DNA of 64,000 nt from Alkalibacillus salilacus (GTDB lineage Bacteria > Bacillota > Bacilli > Bacillales > Alkalibacillaceae): contig NZ_JAUSTQ010000002.1 in NCBI RefSeq assembly GCF_030812915.1, positions 1 through 64,000 on the forward strand. The letters are read 5' to 3'. The position numbers were made by a program, and so were the translations under genes. The number at the start of each line of letters is the position of its first letter. The first letter of the stretch is position 1. Below, piece by piece: positions 36,845 through 46,070 of this stretch. The notes under the pieces were generated by a model. It saw only the letters and a list, made by a program, of their open reading frames with translations, had not been told where the DNA came from and searched no databases.

Positions 36845-38053
36845 TTAAGCATAAGAGTGTAATCCAGAAATAACTAAGTTGATTACAATTAAATTAAACA
36901 TAATAATTACAAAACCAACGACTGCAAGCCATGCGGATTTCTTTCCATGCCAACCACGTGTTAAACGTAAGTGTAAAAATACAGCGTAGAATAACCAAGT
37001 CACAAGAGCCCAGACTTCTTTCGGATCCCAACCCCAGAAGCGGCCCCAAGCTTGTTGTGCCCAAATAGATGCAAAGATTAATCCACCAAGTGTAAATAAA
37101 GGGAAACCAATAGCAATCGCTCGGTACATTATGTCATCAACTATATCTGGGTTAATTTTATCAAACTTTTGATTTAATAACGCAGAAACTCTACGGCCTT
37201 TTAAGATTAACCGAAGCAATCCATACAGGATGCCACCCAATGTTAATGAAAGAACTAATGTATTTAATTTCAAACCAGCGTCTGCACCTTGCATCCAACC
37301 CGGTGTTTCGATACCAGAGTTAAAAACACCTTCTGTAACTAACTCTGAATCATGAGGCTGGAACAAAGCTGGCATGGAATAAGTCACATCAACCGTTTGT
37401 TCTTCTAATTCTTTAGTAAATGTTGCTTCATAATCCATAGCACCGAAACTACTAGATAAAATAATATAAGCAATTGTAGAAACAACACCAAATAAAATCA
37501 GTTCTAAGAATGTTGTTTCTTTACTAGATTGAGATTGATCGACTCGTTTGATTAAGAATAACAAGCCAGCTATGAAGCTTATAGACAATATTGCTTGAGC
37601 TAAGGCAACCGTTGTGACGTGAATATACAGCCAATTTGATTGTAGTGACGGCACTAAAGGCGATATTTCCTGTGGGAACATACTTCCGTAACCAATGATC
37701 ACCACAGCTATAGGTAATGCAATTAAGCCCAATGCAGGAATCCCATAGATGAAATAAATTACCACAAAGGCTAAGATAAGCATCATACTAAAGAAGTAGA
37801 TATACTCAAACATATTACTGACTGGAATATGTCCCGCTTGAAGCCACCGGAAAATGTACGATGTCATTTGAGATGCAAAACCAATGATCGTAAACGTCAT
37901 AGCAATTTTTATAGCTTTTGATTTTTTATTGGATTCTCTGTTTTTCCCTAAGGTTAATCCAAAAAATGCTGTCGCAATTAAATATAAGAAGAATGTAATA
38001 TTTAAGAACAAACTACTTAATTCATAGAAACCCATGAAATGCCTCCTAAGCAA
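36845..38053 (-). CDS. resC: Cytochrome c maturation protein ResC (CcsA-like)
   Basis: A 402-residue polytopic membrane protein of the system II cytochrome c assembly machinery, which carries and delivers haem together with ResB. It contains eight or so helices and the tryptophan-rich haem-handling segment WGRFWGWDPKEVWALVTWL near residue 350; conserved histidines include those of FYAVFLHLR. It lies 9 bp after resB. Note that it serves the haem c of QcrC in this window. Confidence 0.94.
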   Translation of the reverse strand: MLRRHFMGFYELSSLFLNITFFLYLIATAFFGLTLGKNRESNKKSKAIKIAMTFTIIGFASQMTSYIFRWLQAGHIPVSNMFEYIYFFSMMLILAFVVIYFIYGIPALGLIALPIAVVIIGYGSMFPQEISPLVPSLQSNWLYIHVTTVALAQAILSISFIAGLLFLIKRVDQSQSSKETTFLELILFGVVSTIAYIILSSSFGAMDYEATFTKELEEQTVDVTYSMPALFQPHDSELVTEGVFNSGIETPGWMQGADAGLKLNTLVLSLTLGGILYGLLRLILKGRRVSALLNQKFDKINPDIVDDIMYRAIAIGFPLFTLGGLIFASIWAQQAWGRFWGWDPKEVWALVTWLFYAVFLHLRLTRGWHGKKSAWLAVVGFVIIMFNLIVINLVISGLHSYA

Positions 38054-38062
38054 ACAATGTCA

Positions 38063-39694
38063 TTACTTCATTTCTTGTTGGTCAACAAATGGTTTGACAT
38101 TCGTTCCTTTTCTGATTTTATCCAGTTCTTGGTTCATACCATACCAGTTTTTATTCGTATGGACACCAATATGATAACTCCCATCTTTTGGATGAATCCA
38201 TATCCGTCTATGATACCAATATAATCCTTGTAATACACCAATCATGAAAATACCTGCCCCTAGTCCAAAGAGCGGTAATGTATTATCTTTTTTCACAGTT
38301 AAACCTGAAGCTGAACGGCGATCAACATCTGAGACACTAACGTTTGCTTGGTTATTATCTGCTAAAGGTATAACTTCTTCTTGTAAATAGAAGAAACGCT
38401 CGTCTTCATCTAGGTCAGGACTACTGACTGTGAATATAATACCTGGATTACGTGGATACTTCGAAAACGAAGATGGTCCTTCATCTGTAAACTCTAACTC
38501 AGGATACCAATTGTCAATTGTAATCGTAGTATCGCTTTCCTCTAAATTAAATTCAGAAGGTGCTTCATCGGTATCAAATGTGAAGCCTCCCAGTGATTCA
38601 TCGTTCACCTGTAACTCCATAGAAATAGAATTATATTCTGATTCAACTTGTGTACCTGATTGGTAAAGAGAATAACCATCAAAAATAACGGGTTGATTTA
38701 ATCTAATCTCTCCTTCGGTCACCCTTTCTAATTCAGGTTTTTCTCCCAATACTGGGTCATTGGTTGCCCGATAAATCGTTGCATTCGTTTGAAAGTTTTT
38801 CGGTACTGGATTCTCTACATCTTCTAATGCCCTTGTAAATCGTTCTTCAGTCTCTGGGTCATAAACTTCATAAATAAATTCATTGTTTTCGACAAAATAT
38901 TCTTGACCCGTTCCTGGAATTGCTTGGACCTCACCTTCACGTACCCATACGTAATCATCAATGTGCATGACTTCAAACATTCTAAAAATCGAAGCTATTA
39001 GAATAATAATCAAACCGATGTGATTGACGTATGGTCCCCATCTTGAAAAGCGATTTTTTTCAGCAAATATATGGCCATTTTCTTCATGTACTTTATACCG
39101 TTGTTTCTTTAGATTAGTTTTTAATGTGTTCAAATCGTTTTCAGAAAGTTCATTGTCGAAGCTGACGACTCGTTGACGTTTAACAAAAACTTCATTCTTT
39201 TTAGTCTTTTGATTCTTTAACGCTCTCCGTAAAGGAACATAGCGATCAATACTTGAAATAATAATTGAAACGCCAATTAACGCAACTAAAATTATGTACC
39301 ACCAAGAATCGTACATATTATGGAATCCAAGTTGATAGAATATTTTTCCAGTCAAACCGTATTCTTCTTCATAGAAAACAGACGATGGTAAAGGGGAATT
39401 CTTAAATTGTTCTTGCGGATATATGGTCCCGAGCGCAGAAAAAATTAGCGTCATTACAATTAACCATACACCAACCTTAACTGAAGAAAAGAATGCCCAA
39501 ATCTTATCAACAAAGGTTCGTTTATACGTCTGAGAACGACGAGCACCACCTTCATAACGCATCTCTAGAACATTTTGTTGATCATTACCATCAATGTGCT
39601 GATTTTTTTCAATAGGCTTACCGCATGCTTCACACAGCACAGTTCCTTCTTTATTTTCATGTCCACATTCACATCGTATTGTTTCGTTAGCCAT
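38063..39694 (-). CDS. resB: Cytochrome c maturation protein ResB (Ccs1-like)
   Basis: A 543-residue membrane protein that forms the haem-transfer complex with ResC. The N terminus holds a zinc-ribbon-like CECGHENKEGTVLCEACG (residues 8-25), then three membrane helices near 70-90, 130-150 and 225-245, a large external beta-rich domain (about 250-490) and a last helix near 490-510. It is preceded by resA (16 bp) and followed by resC. Confidence 0.94.
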   Translation of the reverse strand: MANETIRCECGHENKEGTVLCEACGKPIEKNQHIDGNDQQNVLEMRYEGGARRSQTYKRTFVDKIWAFFSSVKVGVWLIVMTLIFSALGTIYPQEQFKNSPLPSSVFYEEEYGLTGKIFYQLGFHNMYDSWWYIILVALIGVSIIISSIDRYVPLRRALKNQKTKKNEVFVKRQRVVSFDNELSENDLNTLKTNLKKQRYKVHEENGHIFAEKNRFSRWGPYVNHIGLIIILIASIFRMFEVMHIDDYVWVREGEVQAIPGTGQEYFVENNEFIYEVYDPETEERFTRALEDVENPVPKNFQTNATIYRATNDPVLGEKPELERVTEGEIRLNQPVIFDGYSLYQSGTQVESEYNSISMELQVNDESLGGFTFDTDEAPSEFNLEESDTTITIDNWYPELEFTDEGPSSFSKYPRNPGIIFTVSSPDLDEDERFFYLQEEVIPLADNNQANVSVSDVDRRSASGLTVKKDNTLPLFGLGAGIFMIGVLQGLYWYHRRIWIHPKDGSYHIGVHTNKNWYGMNQELDKIRKGTNVKPFVDQQEMK

Positions 39695-39710
39695 TACGAT
39701 CCCTCACACT

Positions 39711-40253
39711 TCACGACTTCTCGGGTAATATTTCTTGAAAGTAACCTTCTAAACTTTCTAATGTCACAGGACCACGGACAATGCGTTCAATGGTGCCATC
39801 TGGATTAATAAAGAAAGAAGCGGGCAAATTCGTCACTTCGTAAACATCCATCACGGTTTCTTGTCGGTCAATTGTACTTGGAAAGGATAAATCAAGGCTA
39901 TTATAAAAGTTATTAATGACTGATTCATTTCGGTCTACACTGACAGCGACAATTTCAATTCCTTGGTCTTTATAATCTTGATAGAGTTGATCCATATAAG
40001 GCATTTCTTTCTTGCATGGTTCGCAATAAGTTGCCCAAAAGTTTACCATGACACCTTGTCCACGTAATTCTTTCAGTTCAATTGTTTCTCCGGATTTATC
40101 TAATCGATCTAATTTAAAATTGGGAGCTTCTACCCCTTTTTCTAAATCAGGTCTTTCAGAATTCGCATTAACGATTAAAACGAAGACTAATGTTCCAACT
40201 AAAAGTGTTAAGACAACACTTCTAAATATTAGACGTTTTTTCTTCTTATTCAC
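39711..40253 (-). CDS. resA: Thiol-disulfide oxidoreductase ResA
   Basis: It reduces the haem-binding cysteines of apocytochrome c outside the membrane. The 180-residue protein has an N-terminal membrane anchor (about 9-29) and a thioredoxin-like fold with the active-site pair in CEPC (FWATYCEPCKKEMP near 73-86) and the conserved cis-proline in NLPASFF. The start is GTG with AGGAGGG upstream. It is the first gene of resABCDE, with a possible activator-dependent promoter upstream. Confidence 0.96.
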   Translation of the reverse strand: MNKKKKRLIFRSVVLTLLVGTLVFVLIVNANSERPDLEKGVEAPNFKLDRLDKSGETIELKELRGQGVMVNFWATYCEPCKKEMPYMDQLYQDYKDQGIEIVAVSVDRNESVINNFYNSLDLSFPSTIDRQETVMDVYEVTNLPASFFINPDGTIERIVRGPVTLESLEGYFQEILPEKS

Positions 40254-40274
40254 CGATAACCCTCCTACACTAAC

Positions 40275-40318
40275 ATTGTATCATGAGTGATTTTATCAGT
40301 ATTTTGTGATGTTTGAAC
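40275..40318 (-). promoter_or_regulatory. Candidate resA promoter with ResD-like site
   Basis: On the minus strand TACAAT (40280..40275) makes a good -10, but the -35 position (AATACT, 40303..40298) is poor. Directly upstream, 40302..40318 contains TTTTGTGAT on the plus strand, similar to the TTTGTGAAT ResD-binding core. The combination suggests activator-dependent expression; sequence evidence only. Confidence 0.35.
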
Positions 40319-40319
40319 A

Positions 40320-41063
40320 TTATTTAACATTTTGGTTCGTCAAATCCGCCAATTGTTTGACTTCATGTGGTGTTAACTCTCGATATTCTCCAGGTTGTAA
40401 ATTCCCTAATGTTAATGTTCCGAATCGTTCTCGTCTTAATTTTTCAACTGAATAACCTAAACTTTCAAACATTCGTTTCACTTGACGGTTTTTACCTTGA
40501 TGAAGTACAAGTTCAACTTTTGAAACATTTTTACGTTTATCAATTTCAATAATTCGTGCTTTCACAGCTTTTAATCGTTCACCTTCATGTTCAACTCCCT
40601 TTTTAAGCTGTGTTAAATCTTTTTTATCAAAGATCCCTTTTACTTTAGCAACGTAAACTTTGTCGACTCCATACTTAGGGTGAATTAACTTATTTGTCAA
40701 ATCACCATCATTAGTAAGTAACAAAACACCTGTCGTATCGTAGTCTAAACGTCCAACAGGATAAACTCTTTGTTCAATGTATGGTGAAAGATAATCAGTA
40801 ACAACTTGGCGATCTTTATCGTCTTGAACAGAAGACAATGTTTGACGCGGTTTATTGATTATATAATATACTGGCTGTTCTTTCTCAATTACGATATCAT
40901 CGACTGCCACACTATCTTGCTTGGAGACTTTTGTACCTAGCTCTGTCACAACTTTATTATTCACTTTGACTCGTCCAGACACAATCATGTCCTCTGCCTT
41001 TCTTCTAGATGTGACCCCGCTATTAGCAATGACTTTTTGCAATCGTTCTTTATTTTCACTCAT
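40320..41063 (-). CDS. rluB: 23S rRNA pseudouridine synthase RluB
   Basis: A 247-residue RsuA-family enzyme that modifies uridines of 23S rRNA. The N-terminal S4 RNA-binding domain (about 6-60, ANSGVTSRRKAEDMIVSG) is followed by the catalytic domain with GRLDYDTTGVLLLTNDGDL near 102-120 (catalytic Asp in RLDYDTTG). It lies between spmB and resA as in B. subtilis (ypuL). Confidence 0.93.
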   Translation of the reverse strand: MSENKERLQKVIANSGVTSRRKAEDMIVSGRVKVNNKVVTELGTKVSKQDSVAVDDIVIEKEQPVYYIINKPRQTLSSVQDDKDRQVVTDYLSPYIEQRVYPVGRLDYDTTGVLLLTNDGDLTNKLIHPKYGVDKVYVAKVKGIFDKKDLTQLKKGVEHEGERLKAVKARIIEIDKRKNVSKVELVLHQGKNRQVKRMFESLGYSVEKLRRERFGTLTLGNLQPGEYRELTPHEVKQLADLTNQNVK

Positions 41064-41102
41064 ACTGACACCTCTTCATTTCTTCATTAATTATATTATG
41101 GC

Positions 41103-41135
41103 ATAAGAAAAGCGCTAACACTACGGTTAACGCTT
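41103..41135 (-). terminator. Intrinsic terminator after spmB
   Basis: Ten-position stem (41110..41119 with 41126..41135, one mismatch) and T-rich exit on the minus strand, 12 bp after the spmB stop. Confidence 0.65.
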
Positions 41136-41146
41136 AGTTACTCTCA

Positions 41147-41674
41147 TTATGATCCAAACAATAGATAACATACGATTAACGATGCTATTATACCAATCAA
41201 ATCTGCTAACAGTCCAACTTTAAGTGCATCCCCCATTCTCTTAATACCTACGGCACCAAAATAGACAGTTAACACATAAAGCGTCGTATCTGTACTTCCT
41301 TGCATGGTTGAAGCTAGCCTACCTATAAATGAATCCGGCCCTTCTGAACGAATCAAGTCTGTCGCAATACTTAGTGACGCTGTTCCTGAAATCGGTCTTG
41401 TTAGTGCTTGAGGAACGATTTCAGGTGGAACATTGAAAATAGCCAATAAAGGGTCTATGACATTGACAAATGCATCTAATGCACCTGAGGCCCGGAATAT
41501 ACTAATAGAAACGATCATCCCTAATAAAAAAGGAAGCAAAGAGACTGCCATCTTTACACCCTCCTTACCTCCTTCAACAAAAGTTTCATAAGTTGGCACG
41601 CGTTTATAAGTCCCATGAAGAAATACCGTAAGTAAAAGAAGCGGAATAATCCAGTTACTTATCTGTACAATCAT
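41147..41674 (-). CDS. spmB: Spore maturation protein SpmB
   Basis: A 175-residue membrane protein of the nucleoside-recognition/gate family with about four helices. With SpmA it is needed for full spore core dehydration. Characteristic segments are ALTRPISGTASLSIATDL and the GSTDTTLYVLTVYFGAVGIKR stretch. It overlaps spmA by 4 bp. Part of the dacB-spmA-spmB operon, which in B. subtilis is expressed in the mother cell. Confidence 0.95.
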   Translation of the reverse strand: MIVQISNWIIPLLLLTVFLHGTYKRVPTYETFVEGGKEGVKMAVSLLPFLLGMIVSISIFRASGALDAFVNVIDPLLAIFNVPPEIVPQALTRPISGTASLSIATDLIRSEGPDSFIGRLASTMQGSTDTTLYVLTVYFGAVGIKRMGDALKVGLLADLIGIIASLIVCYLLFGS

Positions 41675-42264
41675 ACAGCTTGTCTCCTCTTTCTTCGATA
41701 GTAAAAATAGCGATCAATCAAAATAGCACCAATAGAAGAAACGAGTGTCGCTAATATAGTAGAAATCACAATATCAGTTGGACTAATTGAATCATATCGC
41801 ATTCGAATAGCAATCATTGTAGTCGGGACTAGAGTTACACTAGAAGTGTTTATGGCGAGAAAGGTTATCATAGACCTTGAAGCTACTTCACTATCACCAT
41901 TTAATACTTTCATTTCATGCATCGCCTTAATTCCAAGTGGCGTCGCTGCATTACCTAAACCAAAAAGATTTGCAGATACATTAGATAAAATATACCCCAT
42001 TGCTGGATGATCAGCTGGAATGTCAGGAAACAATCGTGTGAATAACGGTTTGAATAATTGGGCTAATGAATTTAATAGCCCCGACTTTTCAGCAATTCTC
42101 ATAATACCTAACCAAAATACCAAAACACTAACTAAGCTTATGGTTAATGCTACTGCCTCTTCTGCACTTTGGAAAATAACTTCATTGACTTCTTCAATGG
42201 TGCCATTAAAAAACGCATAGATAATGCCGATGACAGCTAAACCAACCCAGATAATATTTACCAT
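41671..42264 (-). CDS. spmA: Spore maturation protein SpmA
   Basis: A 197-residue membrane protein homologous to SpmB, with NVSANLFGLGNAATPLGIKAM and NTSSVTLVPTTMIAIR segments typical of SpmA. The two proteins act together in spore core dehydration and heat resistance. The start codon overlaps the last codons of dacB by 7 bases and the end overlaps spmB, so the three genes are coupled in translation. Confidence 0.95.
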   Translation of the reverse strand: MVNIIWVGLAVIGIIYAFFNGTIEEVNEVIFQSAEEAVALTISLVSVLVFWLGIMRIAEKSGLLNSLAQLFKPLFTRLFPDIPADHPAMGYILSNVSANLFGLGNAATPLGIKAMHEMKVLNGDSEVASRSMITFLAINTSSVTLVPTTMIAIRMRYDSISPTDIVISTILATLVSSIGAILIDRYFYYRRKRRQAV

Positions 42265-43166
42265 GTTGGACCACCTTGTAAATGTTGAAAAGCTTCCGAG
42301 ATCATTGTACGAAAGGATGATAATGGTTTCTCTTCTTCCTCAGTAAAAGTAATCGGTATTTCTGGTTGATCTTCTAATTGCTCAAATCCATATTCATAAA
42401 GTTCTTTATGGTCTTGCCAGTCACGCTTAGCATCGATAGTCACAACAACAAGCTCGTGATGATCTTGTTTAGCAGTTGTAACCAACGTTCGTCCAGCTGT
42501 GCTTGTATATCCCGTTTTACCACCCGTACAGACATCATCATACGTCATCAATAATTTGTTTTTATTATGCCAAGGATAATCTTCTTCTTCAGATAAATAT
42601 GTTTTAGAACCGAAGATCTCTCTAAAAACTGGCTCTGAATTCATAGCGTACCGTGTTAACTTAGCCATATCTAAAGCGCTTGAATAATGCCCTTCTTCAT
42701 CTAAACCGTGTGGGTTTTGAAATTGGCTTTGTGTCATACCTAACCAATCTGCTTTTTCATTCATTAAGTAGGCAAATCCACCCTCACTACCCGCTATATG
42801 TTCTGCAATCGCCACTGCAGCATCATTGCCAGAACGAAGCATTAATCCATAGATTAAATCTCGTAATGGATACTGATCTCCTGGTTTTGTATAAATTGAA
42901 GAACCAACTGTACTTGCTGCTTGTTGTGATATTTCAACAGACTGATTAAGATCTCCATGCTCAATAGCTACAATAGCTGTCATGATTTTAGTAATACTCG
43001 CTATAGATTCTTCAGAATTGGCGTCTTTATTAAACAAAACTTCTCCTGTTTCCATATCAATAACGACTGCATGATGAGCCGACAAACTTGGTTCTGCTTG
43101 AACAGAATGTGGTAAAACATAAAACAAGATCATCATCACTATGAATATGCGTATCAGTTTCATCAT
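42258..43166 (-). CDS. dacB: Short DacB-type D-alanyl-D-alanine carboxypeptidase
   Basis: A penicillin-binding carboxypeptidase of the S11 family. It has a signal peptide (about 1-24) and the three active-site motifs: SITK (SxxK) near 58-61, SGN near 115 and KTG in GGKTGYTST near 216. In B. subtilis DacB trims spore cortex peptides and is 382 residues. This copy is 302 residues and ends after the catalytic domain without the usual C-terminal domain. Context upstream of spmAB supports the dacB identity. Confidence 0.88.
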   Translation of the reverse strand: MMKLIRIFIVMMILFYVLPHSVQAEPSLSAHHAVVIDMETGEVLFNKDANSEESIASITKIMTAIVAIEHGDLNQSVEISQQAASTVGSSIYTKPGDQYPLRDLIYGLMLRSGNDAAVAIAEHIAGSEGGFAYLMNEKADWLGMTQSQFQNPHGLDEEGHYSSALDMAKLTRYAMNSEPVFREIFGSKTYLSEEEDYPWHNKNKLLMTYDDVCTGGKTGYTSTAGRTLVTTAKQDHHELVVVTIDAKRDWQDHKELYEYGFEQLEDQPEIPITFTEEEEKPLSSFRTMISEAFQHLQGGPTW

Positions 43167-43260
43167 TCATCCCCTATCCCTAAACCTTGTCCTTTCCTAC
43201 AGCATTCTATGTTTGTGTCATTTGAGATATGAAAATCATGAGAGAAATAACGTTAAATAT

Positions 43261-43298
43261 ATAAAAAATTCGGCCAATCCATTAATGGATTGGCCGAA
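43261..43298 (-). terminator. Intrinsic terminator after ypuI
   Basis: A perfect 13-bp stem (43269..43281 with 43286..43298) with TTAA loop and T-run on the minus strand. Confidence 0.93.
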
Positions 43299-43312
43299 GG
43301 GGAATCGAACCG

Positions 43313-43780
43313 TTAAACGGCTTCTAAATAATCTAATTGTTCCCGTAAATCTTGAAAAGTAGGTTCAATTTGTTGCGACAAATTAAGCAAATCATCACCG
43401 GGGTCATATTGAAATTCAATTGATCGTTTGTCACGATAAGAAGCTCGACTGTCTTCATACCATAAATCATCCTTTGGAGAGAAAAACTGATTAACACACT
43501 TGTGATAAACGCCTTTAAGGATCTTTTCAAGCATATTAGTATCTAGAGGTTCAGACCGAATCAAACGTTTCAAAGCGTTTTTCCCTTCCATGCAATAAAC
43601 TTCTAAGAAACGAAACTGTTTAATCACCCTTCCAATATATTCATAATTCAATGATTTATCTTGTTCAACGATTGAAGTAACACTCTTCTCGTTTAAAAAG
43701 CAAGTTAATTTTTGTTCAATCTCTTGCAATTGTTTATAAATTTGTTCAGCCTGTGAGAATAATTGTGTGCTCATTGGCAC
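43313..43780 (-). CDS. ypuI: YpuI-like DUF3907 protein
   Basis: A 155-residue soluble protein rich in charged residues with an N-terminal coiled-coil-like region (about 8-45) and a C-terminal segment containing SYRDKRSIEFQY. Its position between scpB and dacB matches YpuI (DUF3907) of B. subtilis, which is of unknown function. The start is probably GTG with GGGAGG seven bases upstream; an ATG two codons later is possible. Confidence 0.78.
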   Translation of the reverse strand: MPMSTQLFSQAEQIYKQLQEIEQKLTCFLNEKSVTSIVEQDKSLNYEYIGRVIKQFRFLEVYCMEGKNALKRLIRSEPLDTNMLEKILKGVYHKCVNQFFSPKDDLWYEDSRASYRDKRSIEFQYDPGDDLLNLSQQIEPTFQDLREQLDYLEAV

Positions 43781-43812
43781 TGGTTGACCTCCCTAATTGA
43801 TCAAGTTTTAAA

Positions 43813-44391
43813 TTAATGGTTCTCGATTTCATTAAAGAATAAATCAGCTTCTTCTAAAGCGTGATCCACATCTTCATTCGGTAATGGTGGTAATTCTTCC
43901 AGTGAAGTCAAACCAAAGAATGTAAGAAATTCTTTAGTTGTCTGAAATAAAATCGGGCGTCCACTCGTTTCCTTGCGACCACATTCTTCAATTAGAAATC
44001 GAGATACTAGCGTTTGGATTGGACCATCACTTTTCACACCTCGAATATCTTCTATTTCCACTCTGGTTATTGGTTGTTGATAAGCGATAATAGAAAGTGT
44101 TTCTAATGCCGCTTGTGATAATTTTGATTGAGAAGTCGACTCTTGCATCTTCTCAAAATATAAGGCATGCTCTGATTTAGTCGTTAAATAATAAACGCCT
44201 TTTCTTTCCAAAAGCGACAATCCTCGTTGACTATGTTCATAGTCATATTTCAATTCTTCTAATAAAAGTTGTGCTGTTTCATCATTTACTGAAAGCACTT
44301 GTTTGATTTGATTCATCTCAAGCCCCTCATCACCCGAAGCAAATAACAAGCCTTCCAAAACGCCTTTAAATTCAGTCAGTTCCATGTTCAT
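43813..44391 (-). CDS. scpB: Segregation and condensation protein ScpB
   Basis: A 192-residue non-SMC subunit of the SMC condensin complex, with tandem winged-helix domains (about 10-85 and 90-160; SIIAYQQPITRVEIEDIRGV near 104-123). It binds ScpA and helps load and open SMC rings on the chromosome. It overlaps the end of scpA by 20 bp, indicating tight coupling. Confidence 0.95.
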   Translation of the reverse strand: MNMELTEFKGVLEGLLFASGDEGLEMNQIKQVLSVNDETAQLLLEELKYDYEHSQRGLSLLERKGVYYLTTKSEHALYFEKMQESTSQSKLSQAALETLSIIAYQQPITRVEIEDIRGVKSDGPIQTLVSRFLIEECGRKETSGRPILFQTTKEFLTFFGLTSLEELPPLPNEDVDHALEEADLFFNEIENH

Positions 44392-45124
44392 CCTCCATTA
44401 GTGCAACTGTGATGTCAGAAAAGTTATCCGATTGATAACACATAATCGTATACGTCTTCATTAGTTCTAATAATGCTAAAAATGTGGTGACAACTTCAAA
44501 TTTTTCTTGATAAGAAAATAGATCATAAAAAGATGAACGCCCTTTTAATCGTTGAAGCGTATATATGACATCTTCCATACGATCTTCAATTGACACTTCT
44601 TGTCTTTGAATAGTTGTTTCCATAGGCGCTAATAATTTCTTACGTCGTAACACTTTTTGGAATGCTTCAGTTAAGTCAGTAACTGATAATACATCACTCC
44701 GTTTAACTACATATTCCGACTGATAAGGTGTCATATCCATCGGTGGACGAGTGAATATTTGGTTTGACTCTTGTTCTTTCTCTTGTAAGATGTTAGCGGC
44801 TTCCTTGTATTTCTTATACTCCACTAAACGTTGGATCAATTCTTCTTGAGGGTCTTCTTCATACTCATCTTCAACATCGAGTTCTTGTTTAGGCAGTAAC
44901 ATTTGACTTTTGATTTCAAGTAAAGTTGCAGCCATGACAAGGTATTCACTGGCGATGTCGAGATGTAGATCCTGCATGGTATGAATATAATTTAAATATT
45001 GATCAGCTATTTCTTTTAAAGGGACATCATAAATATCGATTTCATACTGATTAATTAAGTGTAATAATAAATCTAATGGCCCTTCGAATGAATCAATCTT
45101 AACTTTATATACTGATTCTGACAT
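44372..45124 (-). CDS. scpA: Segregation and condensation protein ScpA
   Basis: The kleisin that bridges SMC heads in the bacterial condensin. At 250 residues it has the N-terminal FEGPLDLLLHLI (about 13-24), the central SEYLVMAATLLEIKSQMLLP and C-terminal VVTTFLALLELMKTY winged-helix segment. It is upstream of and overlaps scpB. The GC-rich mobile-element-like segment lies 86 bp upstream of its start and separates it from ribT. Confidence 0.96.
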   Translation of the reverse strand: MSESVYKVKIDSFEGPLDLLLHLINQYEIDIYDVPLKEIADQYLNYIHTMQDLHLDIASEYLVMAATLLEIKSQMLLPKQELDVEDEYEEDPQEELIQRLVEYKKYKEAANILQEKEQESNQIFTRPPMDMTPYQSEYVVKRSDVLSVTDLTEAFQKVLRRKKLLAPMETTIQRQEVSIEDRMEDVIYTLQRLKGRSSFYDLFSYQEKFEVVTTFLALLELMKTYTIMCYQSDNFSDITVALMEDEHGTD

Positions 45125-45210
45125 TTACTCACTCTCTTCACTACACTTTCCTCTTACTTATTATCGTATCAAAACTGGTGTCTAAAAGGAACAGACATCT
45201 GTCATTATTT

Positions 45211-45493
45211 ATTAATAGGCTTTGTTAAAGTCCGTTGTTGATATTGTGATCCGCTACCGGTGGACGCTTTCCGCGGGCACGGCTCGAGCCTCCTCGGCCG
45301 AAAAGCGTGGCCTGCGGGGTCTCGAGACACGTGCTGTTCCCGTGACGGCCCGGACGGCCTAATGTCGACGTTGGTCACAGGACGTGACCGAACTTAGTCG
45401 ACCGGGAGTCGCCACCTTCGCTTCTCACAATTCAACAACTAAGTGCTACATCATTTTGAAAATCAACATTAAATTTTAACAGAGCGTATTAAT
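45211..45493. mobile_element. GC-rich MITE-like element with terminal inverted repeats
   Basis: Outer ends 45211..45229 and 45475..45493 are inverted repeats matching at 17 of 19 positions; the outermost ATTAAT on each side may instead be a 6-bp target duplication. Sub-terminal bases (45234-45249 and 45423-45439) also form an imperfect inverted repeat. The interior (about 45252-45422) is far richer in G and C than the flanking sequence and contains nested palindromes: GTCGAC twice, GGTCAC/GTGACC, CTCGAG twice. No coding ORF is present. With its 283-bp size this fits a non-autonomous mobile element; similar GC-rich dispersed sequences are known to me from other Bacillaceae. Confidence 0.7.
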
Positions 45494-45494
45494 A

Positions 45495-45536
45495 AAAAAG
45501 GTTTCAACTTAATGATTATTAAGTTGAAACCTTTTT
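45495..45536 (-). terminator. Intrinsic terminator after ribT
   Basis: A perfect 17-bp stem (45495..45511 with 45520..45536) with A/T ends, 8 bp past the ribT stop and abutting the mobile-element edge. Confidence 0.9.
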
Positions 45537-45544
45537 GAGTTTAT

Positions 45545-45901
<357 letters not shown>

Positions 45902-46070
45902 TTAACTAAGAACATCACGTTATAATGGTATGATTTTGCATTAAACATGTGCGTCTCGCTTAACATATCATAAACAATAATTTAGCATGACATGTAAGTT
46001 CACTATAATAGAATACGCTTTTTTTAGCTTTTGTCAATTCATACCGTGATATAGTCTAACGTGATACGAG

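Noticed and set aside
45241-45425. GC-rich block considered as a structural RNA gene or rRNA fragment
   Set aside because: It does not match rRNA or tRNA features I know, and the flanking terminal inverted repeats make a mobile element more likely.
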